Positions 1 through 11,419 of a stretch of 64,000 nt of DNA are shown piece after piece. This stretch comes from Tropicimonas sediminicola. GTDB lineage: Bacteria > Pseudomonadota > Alphaproteobacteria > Rhodobacterales > Rhodobacteraceae. The stretch lies in contig NZ_FZOY01000002.1 of the NCBI RefSeq assembly GCF_900188335.1, positions 310,001 to 374,000 on the forward strand. The letters are read 5' to 3'. The notes below the pieces were generated by a model. The model did no database searches. It worked only from the letters and a program-made list of their open reading frames with translations, and had not been told where the DNA came from. Numbering within the stretch: the first letter of the stretch is position 1; every line of letters begins with the position of its first letter. The position numbers and the translations under genes were made by a program.

Positions 1-516
1 CTCGGCCTGCTGCGCGCCACGCGCGAGGCCAACCCGGACGCCGTCCTGGTCTACAAGCCGCATCCCGATGTCGAGGCCGGGCTGCGCCCGGGCGCGGTGC
101 CGTCGAGCGAGCTCGAAGCCCTTGCCGATGCGGTGATCCGGCAGGGCGATGCCGCCGCGCTGCTGGCAGAGGTCGACGAGGTCTGGACGCTCACCTCGCT
201 GATGGGGTTCGAAGCGCTGTTGCGCGGGCGCAGGGTCACCTGCCTCGGCGCGCCGTTCTACGCCGGCTGGGGCCTGACCCGCGATCTCGGACCGGTGCCG
301 GCACGGCGGATGGCCCGCCCCTCGCTCGCCGCGCTGGCCCATGCGGCGCTGATCGCCTACCCCCGCTATCGCGACCCGGTGAGCGGCCTGCCCTGCCCGC
401 CCGAAGTGGTGGTCGAGCGTCTGGCGCGCGGCACGCTGCCGAAGCCCGGACCGTTCAACCGCTCTCTCTCCAGGCTGCAGGGCCTGCTCGCCAGCCGAGC
501 CGCGCTCTGGCGGTAG
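1..516 (+). CDS. Capsule polysaccharide protein KpsC-like, 3' part only
   Basis: The frame is open from the first base of the window, so this is the C-terminal 171 residues of a longer protein. The fragment contains YKPHPDV near its start and then VWTLTSLMGFEALLRG and APFYAGWGLT, which are typical of the C-terminal half of the capsule biosynthesis family (KpsC/KpsS, beta-Kdo glycosyltransferases that build the lipid linker of group 2 capsules at the inner face of the cytoplasmic membrane). Only one gene end is visible, so I cannot tell KpsC from KpsS-like relatives with certainty. It converges on ribD, with a short AT palindrome between them. Confidence 0.8.
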   Translation, partial: LGLLRATREANPDAVLVYKPHPDVEAGLRPGAVPSSELEALADAVIRQGDAAALLAEVDEVWTLTSLMGFEALLRGRRVTCLGAPFYAGWGLTRDLGPVPARRMARPSLAALAHAALIAYPRYRDPVSGLPCPPEVVVERLARGTLPKPGPFNRSLSRLQGLLASRAALWR

Positions 517-526
517 GCGTTGGGCA

Positions 527-544
527 ATTTTTCGCACGAAAAAT
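527..544. repeat. ATTTTTCG/CGAAAAAT palindrome between convergent genes
   Basis: Arms ATTTTTCG (527-534) and CGAAAAAT (537-544) are perfectly complementary around CA. The site lies in the 50-base gap between the stop codons of the capsule gene and ribD. Its position and A/T-rich stem fit a bidirectional terminator. From memory, very similar palindromes recur between genes in Rhodobacterales, so it may instead be a family repeat. Confidence 0.55.
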
Positions 545-566
545 CGTGGGCCCTGCGGCGAGCTCG

Positions 567-1688
567 TCAGGTAGTGGCGCGTTCGGCCGGACGCCAGCGG
601 GCAAGCACGTCCGGGCCGATCCGGTCCAGCCGGTCCAGCGCAAACCTCGGCGCTTCCGCGAGGCGATCCAGCCCCATCGCGCCAAGCCCCGGCTGGCCCT
701 CTGCCCCGAGGCCAATGCCCGCAGTGAAGGTCACCAACTCGTCCACCAGCCCCGCATTGAGCAACGAGGCCGCGAGCGCCCCGCCGCCTTCGCAGAAGGC
801 CCGCGTCAGGCCGGCCGCGCCAAGCGCCTGCAGAAGCGAGAGCGGATCGATCTGCCGGCCGCCGTTCGCGGACACCTCGATCATGCGCGCGCCGCGCCCG
901 GCCCAGGCAGCGTGGCGCTCCGCATCGGCATCGGGGCCGTGGCAGATCCAGACGGGGGCTTCCTCGATCCGGGTGAAGAGGCGGCTGTCTGTCGGCAGGT
1001 CAATCCGGCGCGAGGCGACGATGCGGACCGGCTGACGGTCGATGCCGAGGCCGCGGACCGTGAGGCTCGGGTCGTCCGCCCGCGCTGTCCCCGCCCCGAC
1101 CAGCACGGCATCGTGGCTGGCGCGCATCGCATGAACCGCCCTCCGTGCCTCCGGGCCGGTGATCCACTGGCTCTCGCCGGTCGCGGTCGCGATACGCCCG
1201 TCGAAGGAAGTCGCGAGCTTCAGCGTGAGATGGGGGCGGCCGCGGGTGATGCGGCTCAGGAATCCCTCGTTGCCGCGCCGAGCCTCCGCCTCCATCACAC
1301 CGGTCGTCATCTCGACACCATCATCGGCGAGCCGCGCATGCCCCTGCCCCGCCACCCGCGGGTCGGGATCGGTCAGGGCGCTGACGACGCGAGCAATGCC
1401 GGCCTTGGCCAGCGCCTCGGCGCAGGGCGGGGTCTTGCCGTGATGGGCACAGGGTTCCAGCGTGACATAGGCGGTGGCGCCGCGCGCCGCGTCGCCGGCC
1501 TGGGCCAGCGCCTCCGTCTCGGCATGGGGGCGGCCGCCCGGCTGCGTCCAGCCACGCCCGAGAACGCGGCCATCCTTGACGATGACACAGCCGACCGCCG
1601 GGTTTGGCCAAACCTGGCCAAGCCCGCGCGCGCCGAGACCGAGCGCCATCGCCATGAAGCGGCGATCGATCGCGGCCATGTCCTGCAT
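567..1688 (-). CDS. ribD: Bifunctional riboflavin deaminase/reductase RibD
   Basis: A 373-residue protein for the second and third steps of riboflavin synthesis: deamination of the diaminopyrimidine phosphate, then reduction of its ribose side chain in the cytosol. The N-terminal deaminase domain carries the zinc motifs HAETEAL and the cysteine pair in EPCAHHGKTPPC; the C-terminal reductase begins near LTLKLATSFDGRIA and contains FCEGGG. I chose the ATG at 1688 (MQDMAAIDRRFM), two bases after the nrdR stop, because the open frame farther upstream lies inside nrdR. The nrdR-ribD pairing is the classic alphaproteobacterial arrangement and implies co-transcription. No other riboflavin gene is in the window. 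Confidence 0.95.
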   Translation of the reverse strand: MQDMAAIDRRFMAMALGLGARGLGQVWPNPAVGCVIVKDGRVLGRGWTQPGGRPHAETEALAQAGDAARGATAYVTLEPCAHHGKTPPCAEALAKAGIARVVSALTDPDPRVAGQGHARLADDGVEMTTGVMEAEARRGNEGFLSRITRGRPHLTLKLATSFDGRIATATGESQWITGPEARRAVHAMRASHDAVLVGAGTARADDPSLTVRGLGIDRQPVRIVASRRIDLPTDSRLFTRIEEAPVWICHGPDADAERHAAWAGRGARMIEVSANGGRQIDPLSLLQALGAAGLTRAFCEGGGALAASLLNAGLVDELVTFTAGIGLGAEGQPGLGAMGLDRLAEAPRFALDRLDRIGPDVLARWRPAERATT

Positions 1689-1690
1689 GC

Positions 1691-2158
1691 CTATTCCTGG
1701 GGCGGCAGGTTCGGGCGCAACTCGCTGACGAACTTGTCGAAATCGTCCGCAGCCTGGAAGTTCTTGTAAACGCTGGCAAAGCGAACGTAGGCGACGGTGT
1801 CGATCCGGGCCAGGCTCTCCATGACGATCTCGCCGATCACCTTGGAGGGAATGTCCGTCTCGCCCATGCTCTCCAGACGCCGCACGATGCCGGAGATCAT
1901 CTGGTCCATGCGTTCCGGCTCGACCGGGCGTTTCTGCAGCGCGATCCGGATCGAGCGCTCCAGCTTGTCGCGGTCGAAATCCTCGCGCCGTCCGTTGGAC
2001 TTGATCACGACCAGGTCGCGCAATTGCACCCGTTCGTAGGTGGTGAACCGGCCGCCGCAGGCCGGACAGAAGCGCCGCCTCCGGATGGCCACGTGATCTT
2101 CCGCCGGGCGGGAGTCCTTCACCTGGGTGTCGACATTTCCACAAAACGGGCAGCGCAT
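1691..2158 (-). CDS. nrdR: Transcriptional repressor NrdR
   Basis: A 155-residue nucleotide-sensing repressor of ribonucleotide reductase genes. It begins MRCPFCGN and has the four zinc-ribbon cysteines in CPFC and CPAC, followed by GGRFTTYE and the ATP-cone domain ([16 protein letters not shown] onwards). Length and start match the family exactly, so the longer upstream frame is not used. It heads a two-gene unit with ribD. I looked for a clear NrdR box in the 159 bases upstream and did not find one I would call. Confidence 0.96.
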   Translation of the reverse strand: MRCPFCGNVDTQVKDSRPAEDHVAIRRRRFCPACGGRFTTYERVQLRDLVVIKSNGRREDFDRDKLERSIRIALQKRPVEPERMDQMISGIVRRLESMGETDIPSKVIGEIVMESLARIDTVAYVRFASVYKNFQAADDFDKFVSELRPNLPPQE

Positions 2159-2317
2159 CGCGTCCCCCTTACCTCTGCTCCCGGGGGTGCTCCCCCTCTT
2201 GTTGGACCGACTATAGGGAATCGGCCATGGCTTGGGTAGAGGATTTGTCCACATACCGGATATTGGGTCATTCCACAGGATTTTCTGCCACTTGTCATGG
2301 CGGCTTCATCCAGCGGA

Positions 2318-2734
2318 TCAAGCCAGGTGAACGGCGACCTCGCGGCGGTGCGGACGGGTGCGATGTTCGAAGAGGTAGACCCCCTGCCAGGTGCCGAGAG
2401 CCATGCGCCCGCCAATGACCGGGATGCCGAGCGATACCGGCAGGAGCGCGGACTTGATGTGCGCGGGCATGTCGTCGGGCCCCTCGTAGGTGTGCCGGAG
2501 GTAGCGCATGGAGGGATCGTTGCTCGGCGGCACGAGGCGGTGGAAGAACTCCCTGAGGTCGTCCTGCACCTCCGGATCGGCGTTCTCCTGGATCAGAAGC
2601 GAGGCGGAGGTGTGCCGCACCAGGAGCGTCAACAATCCGTCACGCGGTGGAAGCGTCGCCAGCCAGGCCGAGAGGTCAGGCGTGAACTCGTAGAGCCCGG
2701 GACCCCGGGTCTCGATCTCGAAGATATGGTTCAT
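2318..2734 (-). CDS. yjbQ: YjbQ/UPF0047 family protein
   Basis: A 138-residue single-domain protein of the UPF0047 (YjbQ) family, some members of which have secondary thiamine-phosphate synthase activity; the physiological role is uncertain. Recognisable elements are LLVRHTSASLLIQENADP, RHTYEGPDDMPAHIKSALL, and GTWQGVYLFEHR, which supply the conserved His, Asp and Glu residues of the family. I start at MNHIFEIET (2734) because the residues before it do not look like the family. It reads toward nrdR with 159 bases between, so it may or may not share a transcript. Confidence 0.9.
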   Translation of the reverse strand: MNHIFEIETRGPGLYEFTPDLSAWLATLPPRDGLLTLLVRHTSASLLIQENADPEVQDDLREFFHRLVPPSNDPSMRYLRHTYEGPDDMPAHIKSALLPVSLGIPVIGGRMALGTWQGVYLFEHRTRPHRREVAVHLA

Positions 2735-2815
2735 GGTCAAACGACTTGGTGGCCTGCCCTGCAGCCCCGCTTCCAAACCGGGGACGCCGCGCCATCCAGG
2801 GCGCAGCCCCCTGAC

Positions 2816-3241
2816 TTACTTGCCCCGGTCCTGATTGACACGCGCCTGGCTGCACAGCACGCGCGCCTGTCTGACGCTGGAGGTCTGCCCGGTGCGCGGC
2901 CCTGCGACCATCTCTCCGACCGAAGAGGTTGAGCCCGCCGCCCCGAGGGCAAAGGTGAAGGCTTCGCGATTGGCCGCGTATTTGCTGGGAGCCCGTCCGC
3001 TGACGACCGTCAGGGTGTCGGAATTGTCGGCCCCCAGACGCCGCTTTGCGAAATCGCCCGCCGCGCAGAAGTAATCCGCCTTGCCCATGCCGGCCCGCGT
3101 CCAGACCTCGAACGTGGGGCCGGGACCGATCGCCGAGAGGCCGCTGGCCGTGGACAATCGCTGGACGGACTGACCAACCGACACCTGCGGCGCAAGTGCC
3201 AATACCAGGGCCATCGAGAGCAGAATTTTACGCTGTGTCAT
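2816..3241 (-). CDS. Small exported protein of unknown function
   Basis: A 141-residue protein starting MTQRKILLSMALVLALAP, a standard Sec signal peptide with probable cleavage near residue 23 (VSVGQS). The mature part contains SAIGPGPTFEVWTRAG, a YFCAAGDFAKRRLG stretch and a second cysteine near the end (RVLCSQAR), so one periplasmic disulfide is possible. A strong ribosome-binding site (AGGAGGT) stands nine bases before the ATG and fixes the start. I do not recognise a named domain. It resembles conserved hypothetical proteins of Rhodobacterales and stands alone between yjbQ and the HlyU-like gene. Confidence 0.75.
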   Translation of the reverse strand: MTQRKILLSMALVLALAPQVSVGQSVQRLSTASGLSAIGPGPTFEVWTRAGMGKADYFCAAGDFAKRRLGADNSDTLTVVSGRAPSKYAANREAFTFALGAAGSTSSVGEMVAGPRTGQTSSVRQARVLCSQARVNQDRGK

Positions 3242-3418
3242 CTTCCCGACCTCCTTCGTCAAAGGGAAGCAGTCCGACGTGGAAATCCACGGCACTCCAT
3301 GGCACGAAAATGCGAGCCTGCCGTGCGGTCCACCCGGTGCACTCGGTGTAACGCTTATCATGGCCACATCAAATGCGCATCGCCACTCAAGCGCTTTTGA
3401 TGCAAGGAATTTGACGGC

Positions 3419-3691
3419 TCAGCCGAAGAGGGCGTCGCCCCGTTCGTCGATCAGCTTCTTGGCCTTGGCGGTCGAGATCTCGCGCGCCTCGTCCTCGTTG
3501 TTGCAGACGTCGGCGCGGATCAGCCGGTGGCTTCGGGTCTCGCCGTCGAAATCCTTCTCGATCGTCGCGCAGACCCGGAGCCCGCCGGATTCCTTGATGG
3601 GTTCCGGAAGGATCCGGAACCCCTTGTAGGTTTCGGGTTCGACCTCTGGGGCCGACCCACCGCCGCCGAACAGGCGTGAAAGAAGCGACAT
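3419..3691 (-). CDS. HlyU family protein
   Basis: A 90-residue protein with the HlyU domain: YKGFRILPEPIKESGGLRV, IEKDFDGETRSHRLIRAD and a closing KAKKLIDERGD. HlyU in Vibrio is a transcriptional activator of haemolysin genes, but this short family is widespread in alphaproteobacteria, where its role is not settled, so regulation is only a possibility. It sits 25 bases downstream of the rpoD stop on the same strand and may be read through from rpoD. Confidence 0.85.
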   Translation of the reverse strand: MSLLSRLFGGGGSAPEVEPETYKGFRILPEPIKESGGLRVCATIEKDFDGETRSHRLIRADVCNNEDEAREISTAKAKKLIDERGDALFG

Positions 3692-3716
3692 TGGCGCGGC
3701 TCCCGTGGTCTTGGCG

Positions 3717-5720
<2,004 letters not shown>

Positions 5721-5847
5721 TCAGATCTCCTGATCTCGCGGGAGGCTGATTCGTTGTCGATGTAAACGAATCAATAGCGCACGATTCGCGATGCGCCACC
5801 CGGCATATGCACAGCGGCCCGGAATTCCAAGGTCCGGGTCCTGGTTG

Positions 5848-7857
5848 TCACTCACGCTGCCGACCTCTCTCACCGGGTCCGGCGAACCCGATGGCGTTCA
5901 GCAGCGCCTCAAGATCCGAGCGTTCGTCCCGGTCTATGCGGGCACCATTCTCGGCAATATCGAAATCCGCCCGGTCGCCTTCCTGGTTGCGCGAAGCCAT
6001 CTCCCGCGCCCGAGCCGAAAGGGTCAGGCGGTGGTCGATCCAGGCTTCGGGCGCATCCGCGAAACCGGCCATCGCCTCTTCGATCTCGCGCAGGGCGCCG
6101 CGCATGGCGGCAAGCTTGGCGAATTCCTCGGTCAGGCACAGGCGGGCCAGTTCCACGTCGCCGGGTTTGCGAACGGACGGGGCCAGCGTGACATGGCGCG
6201 CCGAGTGCAGCCTTTCAAGGGCATCCGCCCCGATCCTTTCACAGATCCGGGCCTCGATGCTCTCCTGCGTGTCCTCCGGGCCACAGAGCAAGAGCAGCCC
6301 GGCAATCCCGGCGTGGTCGGGGCCGGCGAATTCCATTTCCTCCAGCGCGTGGGTGAATTCCTCCAGCATCGCCGGCGTGCGGATCAGCGTGGCCAGGATC
6401 ACCGCCTCGCGCAGGAGCAGCGCCTGGTCGGCATCCGCCGCGGCCAGCAGCGAAGCCCGGGTGCCAGCCACCGGAATGGCCGCTTCGGGCTGCGGGCCGC
6501 GGCCGCGCCACGGCGCCCGCCACTCACCCTTGCGCCCCTGCCCCGCGCCATGGCTGCCCTGCGCCCGGTTGAAGCCGAAGAGCGTGCTGCGCCGGTCGCG
6601 AATCTCCTCGGCGTAATGGGCGCGAATCGCCGGGTCGGCGATCTTCTTGATCGTCTCCCGCAGCGACTTGTCGAGTGCCGCGCGCCGCTCCGGGCTGTCG
6701 AGCACCTTGCCTTCGATCTCTCTCTGCCAGAGCAGCGAGACCATGGGCTGCGCCTCCTCGAGCAGCGCCCGCATCGCCTGCGGACCCTTCTCCTTGAGCA
6801 GCTCGTCGGGGTCCTGCCCCTCGGGCATCAGGCAGAAGCGCAGCGACTTGCCGGCCTCGAGCAGCGGCAGCGCCACGTCGATCAGCCGCTTAGCCGCCCG
6901 CAGACCCGCGGTGTCGCCGTCCAGCGCCACGACCGGCTCGGGGTGGATGCGCCACATCAGCCGGAGCTGGTCCTCGGTGATCGCCGTCCCCAGCCCCGCG
7001 ACCGTGGCGCCGAACCCGGCCTCGGAGAGCGCGATCACGTCCATGTAGCCCTCTGCCACCAGAAGCGGTTGCCCCTTGCCGGCGGCCTCGCGGGCCGGGC
7101 CGTGGTTGTAGAGGCTGCGCCCCTTGTCAAAGAGGTCGGTGTCCGGGGAGTTCAGGTATTTCGCGTTGTCGTTCGGATCCATCGCCCGCGCGCCGAAGGC
7201 GATCGCCCGGCCGCGCGCATCGCGGATCGGAAACATCACCCGGTTGCGGAAGAAGTCGAAGGGATTGCGCCCCTTGTCGGACGGCTTGGCAAGGCCACAG
7301 CCAAGGATCAGGTCGGGTGCGATGCCCTTGGCGGTGAGGTGATCCCAGAGGTTCTGCCAGCCCGGCGGCGCGAAACCGATCTGCCAGCGTTCCAGCGCCT
7401 CGGGCGAGAGCCCCCGCTTTTCACCCAGGTAGGCGCGCGCGGCGGCCCCGGCGCCGGTCTGAAGCTGGAGCCGGAAGTACTTCACCGCCTCTTCCATCAC
7501 CTCGGTGAGCTGGCTCCGCCGGTCGGCCTTCTGCTGCGCCTTGGGATCGCGCGCGGGCATCTGCATGCCGGCTTCCTGGGCCAGGATCTCGACCGCTTCC
7601 ATGAAGCCCACGTTCTCCGTCTCGCGGACGAAGGCCAGCGCATCGCCGGAGGCATGGCAGCCGAAGCAATGGTAGAACCCCTTGCGGTCGTCGACGTGGA
7701 ACGAGGCGGTCTTTTCCTGGTGGAACGGACACGGCGCCCACCAGTCGCCCTTGCCCTGGTTGGACTTTCGCATGTCCCACGTCACCTTGCGACCGACCAC
7801 CTGCATAAGCGAGGTGCGGGTGCGAAGCTCGTCGAGGAATCCGGGTGGCAGGGACAT
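5848..7857 (-). CDS. dnaG: DNA primase DnaG
   Basis: A 669-residue primase that lays RNA primers at the replication fork. The CHC2-type zinc finger is visible as C43, H46, C64 and C67 (CPFH...CFGC). The catalytic TOPRIM domain follows with LVAEGYMDVIAL and the DGDTAG acidic motif. The C-terminal third is the DnaB-interacting region. I start at MSLPPGFLDELR (7857); the extra in-frame codons upstream do not resemble the family. It precedes rpoD by 127 bases. Confidence 0.97.
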   Translation of the reverse strand: MSLPPGFLDELRTRTSLMQVVGRKVTWDMRKSNQGKGDWWAPCPFHQEKTASFHVDDRKGFYHCFGCHASGDALAFVRETENVGFMEAVEILAQEAGMQMPARDPKAQQKADRRSQLTEVMEEAVKYFRLQLQTGAGAAARAYLGEKRGLSPEALERWQIGFAPPGWQNLWDHLTAKGIAPDLILGCGLAKPSDKGRNPFDFFRNRVMFPIRDARGRAIAFGARAMDPNDNAKYLNSPDTDLFDKGRSLYNHGPAREAAGKGQPLLVAEGYMDVIALSEAGFGATVAGLGTAITEDQLRLMWRIHPEPVVALDGDTAGLRAAKRLIDVALPLLEAGKSLRFCLMPEGQDPDELLKEKGPQAMRALLEEAQPMVSLLWQREIEGKVLDSPERRAALDKSLRETIKKIADPAIRAHYAEEIRDRRSTLFGFNRAQGSHGAGQGRKGEWRAPWRGRGPQPEAAIPVAGTRASLLAAADADQALLLREAVILATLIRTPAMLEEFTHALEEMEFAGPDHAGIAGLLLLCGPEDTQESIEARICERIGADALERLHSARHVTLAPSVRKPGDVELARLCLTEEFAKLAAMRGALREIEEAMAGFADAPEAWIDHRLTLSARAREMASRNQEGDRADFDIAENGARIDRDERSDLEALLNAIGFAGPGERGRQRE

Positions 7858-7938
7858 TCGCCCAATATCGGTCGCGGCCGCGGGCAAGTCCAGTGGCCCC
7901 GGCGCGATCGCTCGGATTGTCCACATGAAAAATCCGGC

Positions 7939-8478
7939 TCAGCCGCGCGCCGCCACGCTGCGCATCGCTTCCTCGATCTCGGCGGCGGCGGTCCCCGCCA
8001 TCGAGCGCATCACCATCAGCTCTAAGCCCCCGTCGACGGCCGTGATCTGCGCATTCATGTGCCCCAGCAGGCTGCGCGCGGTGCGCCCGGGCGGGAAGGC
8101 CTTGCCGCGCAGGTCCAGCGGGCAGAGCCGGGCCAGCACCTGCGCGGCCCCTGCCCCCTCGAGCCGGAGTCCGGCCCAGCCCTCGGTCTGGTCTACCACG
8201 GCCCCGTGATGCGCCAGCTCGGTCGCTGGCGCCGGCCCGGCGAGCAGCGCCTGCGCACGACCGGCCCAGAGGATCCGGGTGCTTCCGTTCTCCAGGGTTT
8301 CTCCCGGCTCCGGGAAATGCACCCCATGCGCCGCCTGCAGCGCGTGGCTCATCGCCCGCGCTTCGCCCGGCCAGGGCGCGAGCCAGGTCAGCCTGATGGC
8401 CGGCAGTTCGGCCAGCGTCAGGTCGCCGTGGGAGACGCAGAGCCCGCCGAGCGGGGTTTCAACTGCCAGCCTGATCAC
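7939..8478 (-). CDS. soxG: Sarcosine oxidase gamma subunit
   Basis: A 179-residue gamma subunit of heterotetrameric sarcosine oxidase. It reads IRLAVETPLGGL, then LTWLAPWPGE and later LDLRGKAFPPGRTARSLLGHM, which match the folate-domain-like gamma chain. No ATG is near the start; a GTG at 8476-8478, inside the last 20 bases of soxA, gives a protein of the normal length, so I use it and infer translational coupling. It is the last gene of the soxBDAG unit. Confidence 0.88.
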   Translation of the reverse strand: MIRLAVETPLGGLCVSHGDLTLAELPAIRLTWLAPWPGEARAMSHALQAAHGVHFPEPGETLENGSTRILWAGRAQALLAGPAPATELAHHGAVVDQTEGWAGLRLEGAGAAQVLARLCPLDLRGKAFPPGRTARSLLGHMNAQITAVDGGLELMVMRSMAGTAAAEIEEAMRSVAARG

Positions 8479-11419
8479 GCATCCGCCCTCCTTCGGGGTC
8501 GAAGAAGACCGGGTCGCGCACCTCGCAGAGCGCCTGGGTCTCCTGCAACCGGTCCACCATCCGCACGACCTCGCCATGCCGTTCCCGCCCGCCTGCGAGG
8601 AAGCCGAGCGCCAGGTGTGTGCCGAGCGTCGGCGAGAAGGCCGAGGAGGTGATGTAGCCCTGGTCGGTCTCCGGCGTGGCCGAGGCGCCCTTGCGGAAGA
8701 GATGCGCACCCGCCGGCAACCGCCAGTCGGGCTCCAGTGGAACGAGGCCGACGAGCTGTTCCCGGCGCGGGCCGAGCAGCCCCGGCCGCGCCGCCCCTGC
8801 CCGGCCGATGAAATCCGCTTTCTTGGGCGACAGCATTCCCTGCAGCCCGAGATCGAAGGCGGTGGTTCGGCCGTGCATCTCGGCATGGGTCGGGAAACCC
8901 TTCTCGATCCGCAGCACGTTGAGCGCCTCCATGCCGTAAGGGCCACCGCCAAGCCCCTCGGCCACCGCCAGCAACAGCCGGAAGAGGCTCGCGCCATAAC
9001 GGGCGGGCACCGCGATCTCGTAGCCGAGTTCGCCGGAAAAGGAGATCCGGAACAGCCGCGCCGGGGTGCCCGCCACATGGACCGCGCCGCAGGACATGAA
9101 GGGAAAGGCCGCGCCGCCGACGTCCTCGTCCACCACCGCCTGCAGCACCTCCCGCGCCCGCGGGCCGGCAATCGCGAATTGCGCCCAGGCGTCGGTGGCG
9201 GAGGTAAAGCGCAGCCGCGCCCGCGGCAGGAAGGCCTGCTGCACGAGTTCGAGATGCTGCATCACCTGCCCCGCGGCGGCGGTCGTGGTGGTCATCACCC
9301 ACCTGTCGCCGTCGAGCCGCGCGGTGGTGCCGTCGTCCATCACGTGGCCATCCTCGCGCAGCATGATCCCGTAGCGCACGCGCCCCGGCTTCAGCGTCGA
9401 GACGCGGTTGGCATAGACGAGATCGAGGAACCCGCCCACGTCCGGCCCCTGCAGCTCGATCTTGCCGAGCGTCGAGACATCGCAGATGCCCACCGCCTCA
9501 CGCACCATCCGCACCTCGCGGTCGCAGGACTGCCGCCAGCTCGTCTCGCCCGGCGCGGGGAAATAGCCCGGCCGATACCAGAGCCCCGCCTCCACCATCG
9601 GCGCGCCGCGAAGGAGGCTCGCCGCGTGGCTGGTGGTCAGCCGCTCCGGCGCAAACCCATGCCCCTGCGCCCCCGCCCCCATCGCGCCGATCGGCACCGG
9701 CAGGAAGGGCGGGCGGTAGGTGGTGGTGCCGGTCTCCGGGATGCTCCGGCCGGTCGCATCGGCCAGAACGGCGAGCGCGTTGATGTTGCTGTTCTTGCCC
9801 TGGTCCGGCGCCATGCCCTGCGTGGTGTAGCGCTTCATGTACTCGACGCTGTCGAAGCCCTCGCGTGCCGCCAGCGCCACGTCCTTGGTCGTCACGTCGT
9901 TCTGGAAATCGAGCCAGGCGCGCCCCTTGCCGGGCACCACCCAGATCGGGCTGCTGCGGCCCGCGTCCTGCTCCGCCGGCGGCACATCCAGTTCAGCGAC
10001 CGGCAGGCCGAGGCGTTCGAGGGCGACACCCGCCGCCCGCAGCCCGTCCCGCAGGCACCCCGCCGTGTCGAACACGCCATTGGCCGCCCCCGCGGGGATC
10101 AGCCCCGGCACCGCGCCCGGCGCATCCGGTGGTGCGGGCAGGAAGGCGTGGTGCGCCGCGCTCCAGACCGGCCGCGCGCCCATGTGGCAGCTCAGGTGGA
10201 CCGAGGGATTCCAGCCGCCCGACATGGCCAGCGCCTCGGCGGCGATGGCCCGCGTCGTGCCGCCCTGCCGCACCAGCACCTGCCGCAGCCCCTTGCGGCC
10301 GCGCGTGCCCACGACCTCCGCCCCCGCAAGCACCGGGAAATCGCCGTCGCAGGCCGCGCCTTCCCGAGGGTCGATCAGCGCGGCCACCTGCACGCCCGCC
10401 GCGGCAAGGTCGCGCGCGGTACGGTGCGCATCGTCATTCGCCGCGAAGACGGCCACCGTGGCGCCAGGGCTGACGCCGTGACGGTTGAGATAGCTGCGCA
10501 CGCCCGAGGCCATCATCACCCCGGGCCGGTCATTGTCGGCAAAGGCGATGGGGCGTTCGATGGCGCCCGTGGCCATCACCGCCGTCCGCGCAGTGATGCG
10601 CCAGAAGCAGTCACGCGGCAGGTCTTGCGCGGGCGCGGCCAGGTGCTCCCCCACCCGCTCGAGCGCGCCATAGACGCCGCCGTCATAGGCGCCGGTGACG
10701 GCGGTCCGGGTCATCACCCGCACGTTGGGCATGGCACGGAGCCGTGCCGCCATCTCGTCCGCCCAGCCGGCGGCAGACCCGCCACCGATCTCCTCGACCT
10801 CGGAGAGCAGACGCCCTCCCGGCTCGAAACTCTCGTCGGCGAGGAGCACATCTGCCCCCGCCTCGCCCGCCGCGAGCGCCGCCATCAGCCCCGCGGGCCC
10901 CGCGCCGATCACCAACAGATCGCAATGGGCAAAGGCCTTTTCGTGCCGCTCGGTGTCGGCGGCCTCCGGCAGCCGCCCGAGGCCCGCGGCACGACGGATC
11001 AGCGGCTCGTAGACCCGCTCCCAGAAGCCACGCGGCCACATGAAGGTCTTGTAGTAGAACCCGGCCCCGAGAAACGGCGACAGCAGGTCGTTCACCGCCA
11101 GCAGGTCCGCCCCGAGGCTCGGCCAGCGGTTCTGGCTCCGCGCCTCCAACCCCTCGTAGAGCTCCTGCACCGTCGCGCGAACGTTCGGCAGCGCGGCCCC
11201 GGCGGCCCCGATCTCGACCAGCGCATTCGGCTCCTCGGAGCCGGCGGTCATCACGCCGCGGGGCCGGTGGTACTTGAACGACCGGCCGACCAGGTGAATG
11301 CCATTGGCCATCAGCGCCGAGGCGAGCGTATCGCCCGGATGGCCGGTCAGCAGCCTCCCGTCGAAGGTGAAGGGCAGCGAGACCCGCCGGTCGATGCGGC
11401 CGCGCCCATCCACCCTCAT
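8459..11419 (-). CDS. soxA: Sarcosine oxidase alpha subunit
   Basis: A 986-residue alpha subunit. The N-terminal ferredoxin-like part (FTFDGRLLTGHPGDTLASAL) precedes an NAD-binding Rossmann segment (LLVIGAGPAGLMAALAAGEA) and a C-terminal tetrahydrofolate-binding aminomethyltransferase domain (AREAVGICDVSTLGKIEL, GYITSSAFSPTLG). The enzyme oxidises sarcosine to glycine and passes the methyl carbon to tetrahydrofolate. The start MRVDGRGRIDRRVSLPF overlaps the soxD stop by ATGA, indicating coupling. Length is normal for the family. Confidence 0.97.
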   Translation of the reverse strand: MRVDGRGRIDRRVSLPFTFDGRLLTGHPGDTLASALMANGIHLVGRSFKYHRPRGVMTAGSEEPNALVEIGAAGAALPNVRATVQELYEGLEARSQNRWPSLGADLLAVNDLLSPFLGAGFYYKTFMWPRGFWERVYEPLIRRAAGLGRLPEAADTERHEKAFAHCDLLVIGAGPAGLMAALAAGEAGADVLLADESFEPGGRLLSEVEEIGGGSAAGWADEMAARLRAMPNVRVMTRTAVTGAYDGGVYGALERVGEHLAAPAQDLPRDCFWRITARTAVMATGAIERPIAFADNDRPGVMMASGVRSYLNRHGVSPGATVAVFAANDDAHRTARDLAAAGVQVAALIDPREGAACDGDFPVLAGAEVVGTRGRKGLRQVLVRQGGTTRAIAAEALAMSGGWNPSVHLSCHMGARPVWSAAHHAFLPAPPDAPGAVPGLIPAGAANGVFDTAGCLRDGLRAAGVALERLGLPVAELDVPPAEQDAGRSSPIWVVPGKGRAWLDFQNDVTTKDVALAAREGFDSVEYMKRYTTQGMAPDQGKNSNINALAVLADATGRSIPETGTTTYRPPFLPVPIGAMGAGAQGHGFAPERLTTSHAASLLRGAPMVEAGLWYRPGYFPAPGETSWRQSCDREVRMVREAVGICDVSTLGKIELQGPDVGGFLDLVYANRVSTLKPGRVRYGIMLREDGHVMDDGTTARLDGDRWVMTTTTAAAGQVMQHLELVQQAFLPRARLRFTSATDAWAQFAIAGPRAREVLQAVVDEDVGGAAFPFMSCGAVHVAGTPARLFRISFSGELGYEIAVPARYGASLFRLLLAVAEGLGGGPYGMEALNVLRIEKGFPTHAEMHGRTTAFDLGLQGMLSPKKADFIGRAGAARPGLLGPRREQLVGLVPLEPDWRLPAGAHLFRKGASATPETDQGYITSSAFSPTLGTHLALGFLAGGRERHGEVVRMVDRLQETQALCEVRDPVFFDPEGGRMRDQAGS

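Noticed and set aside
2159-2317. NrdR box in front of nrdR
   Set aside because: No pair of sequences close enough to the NrdR consensus was found by eye.
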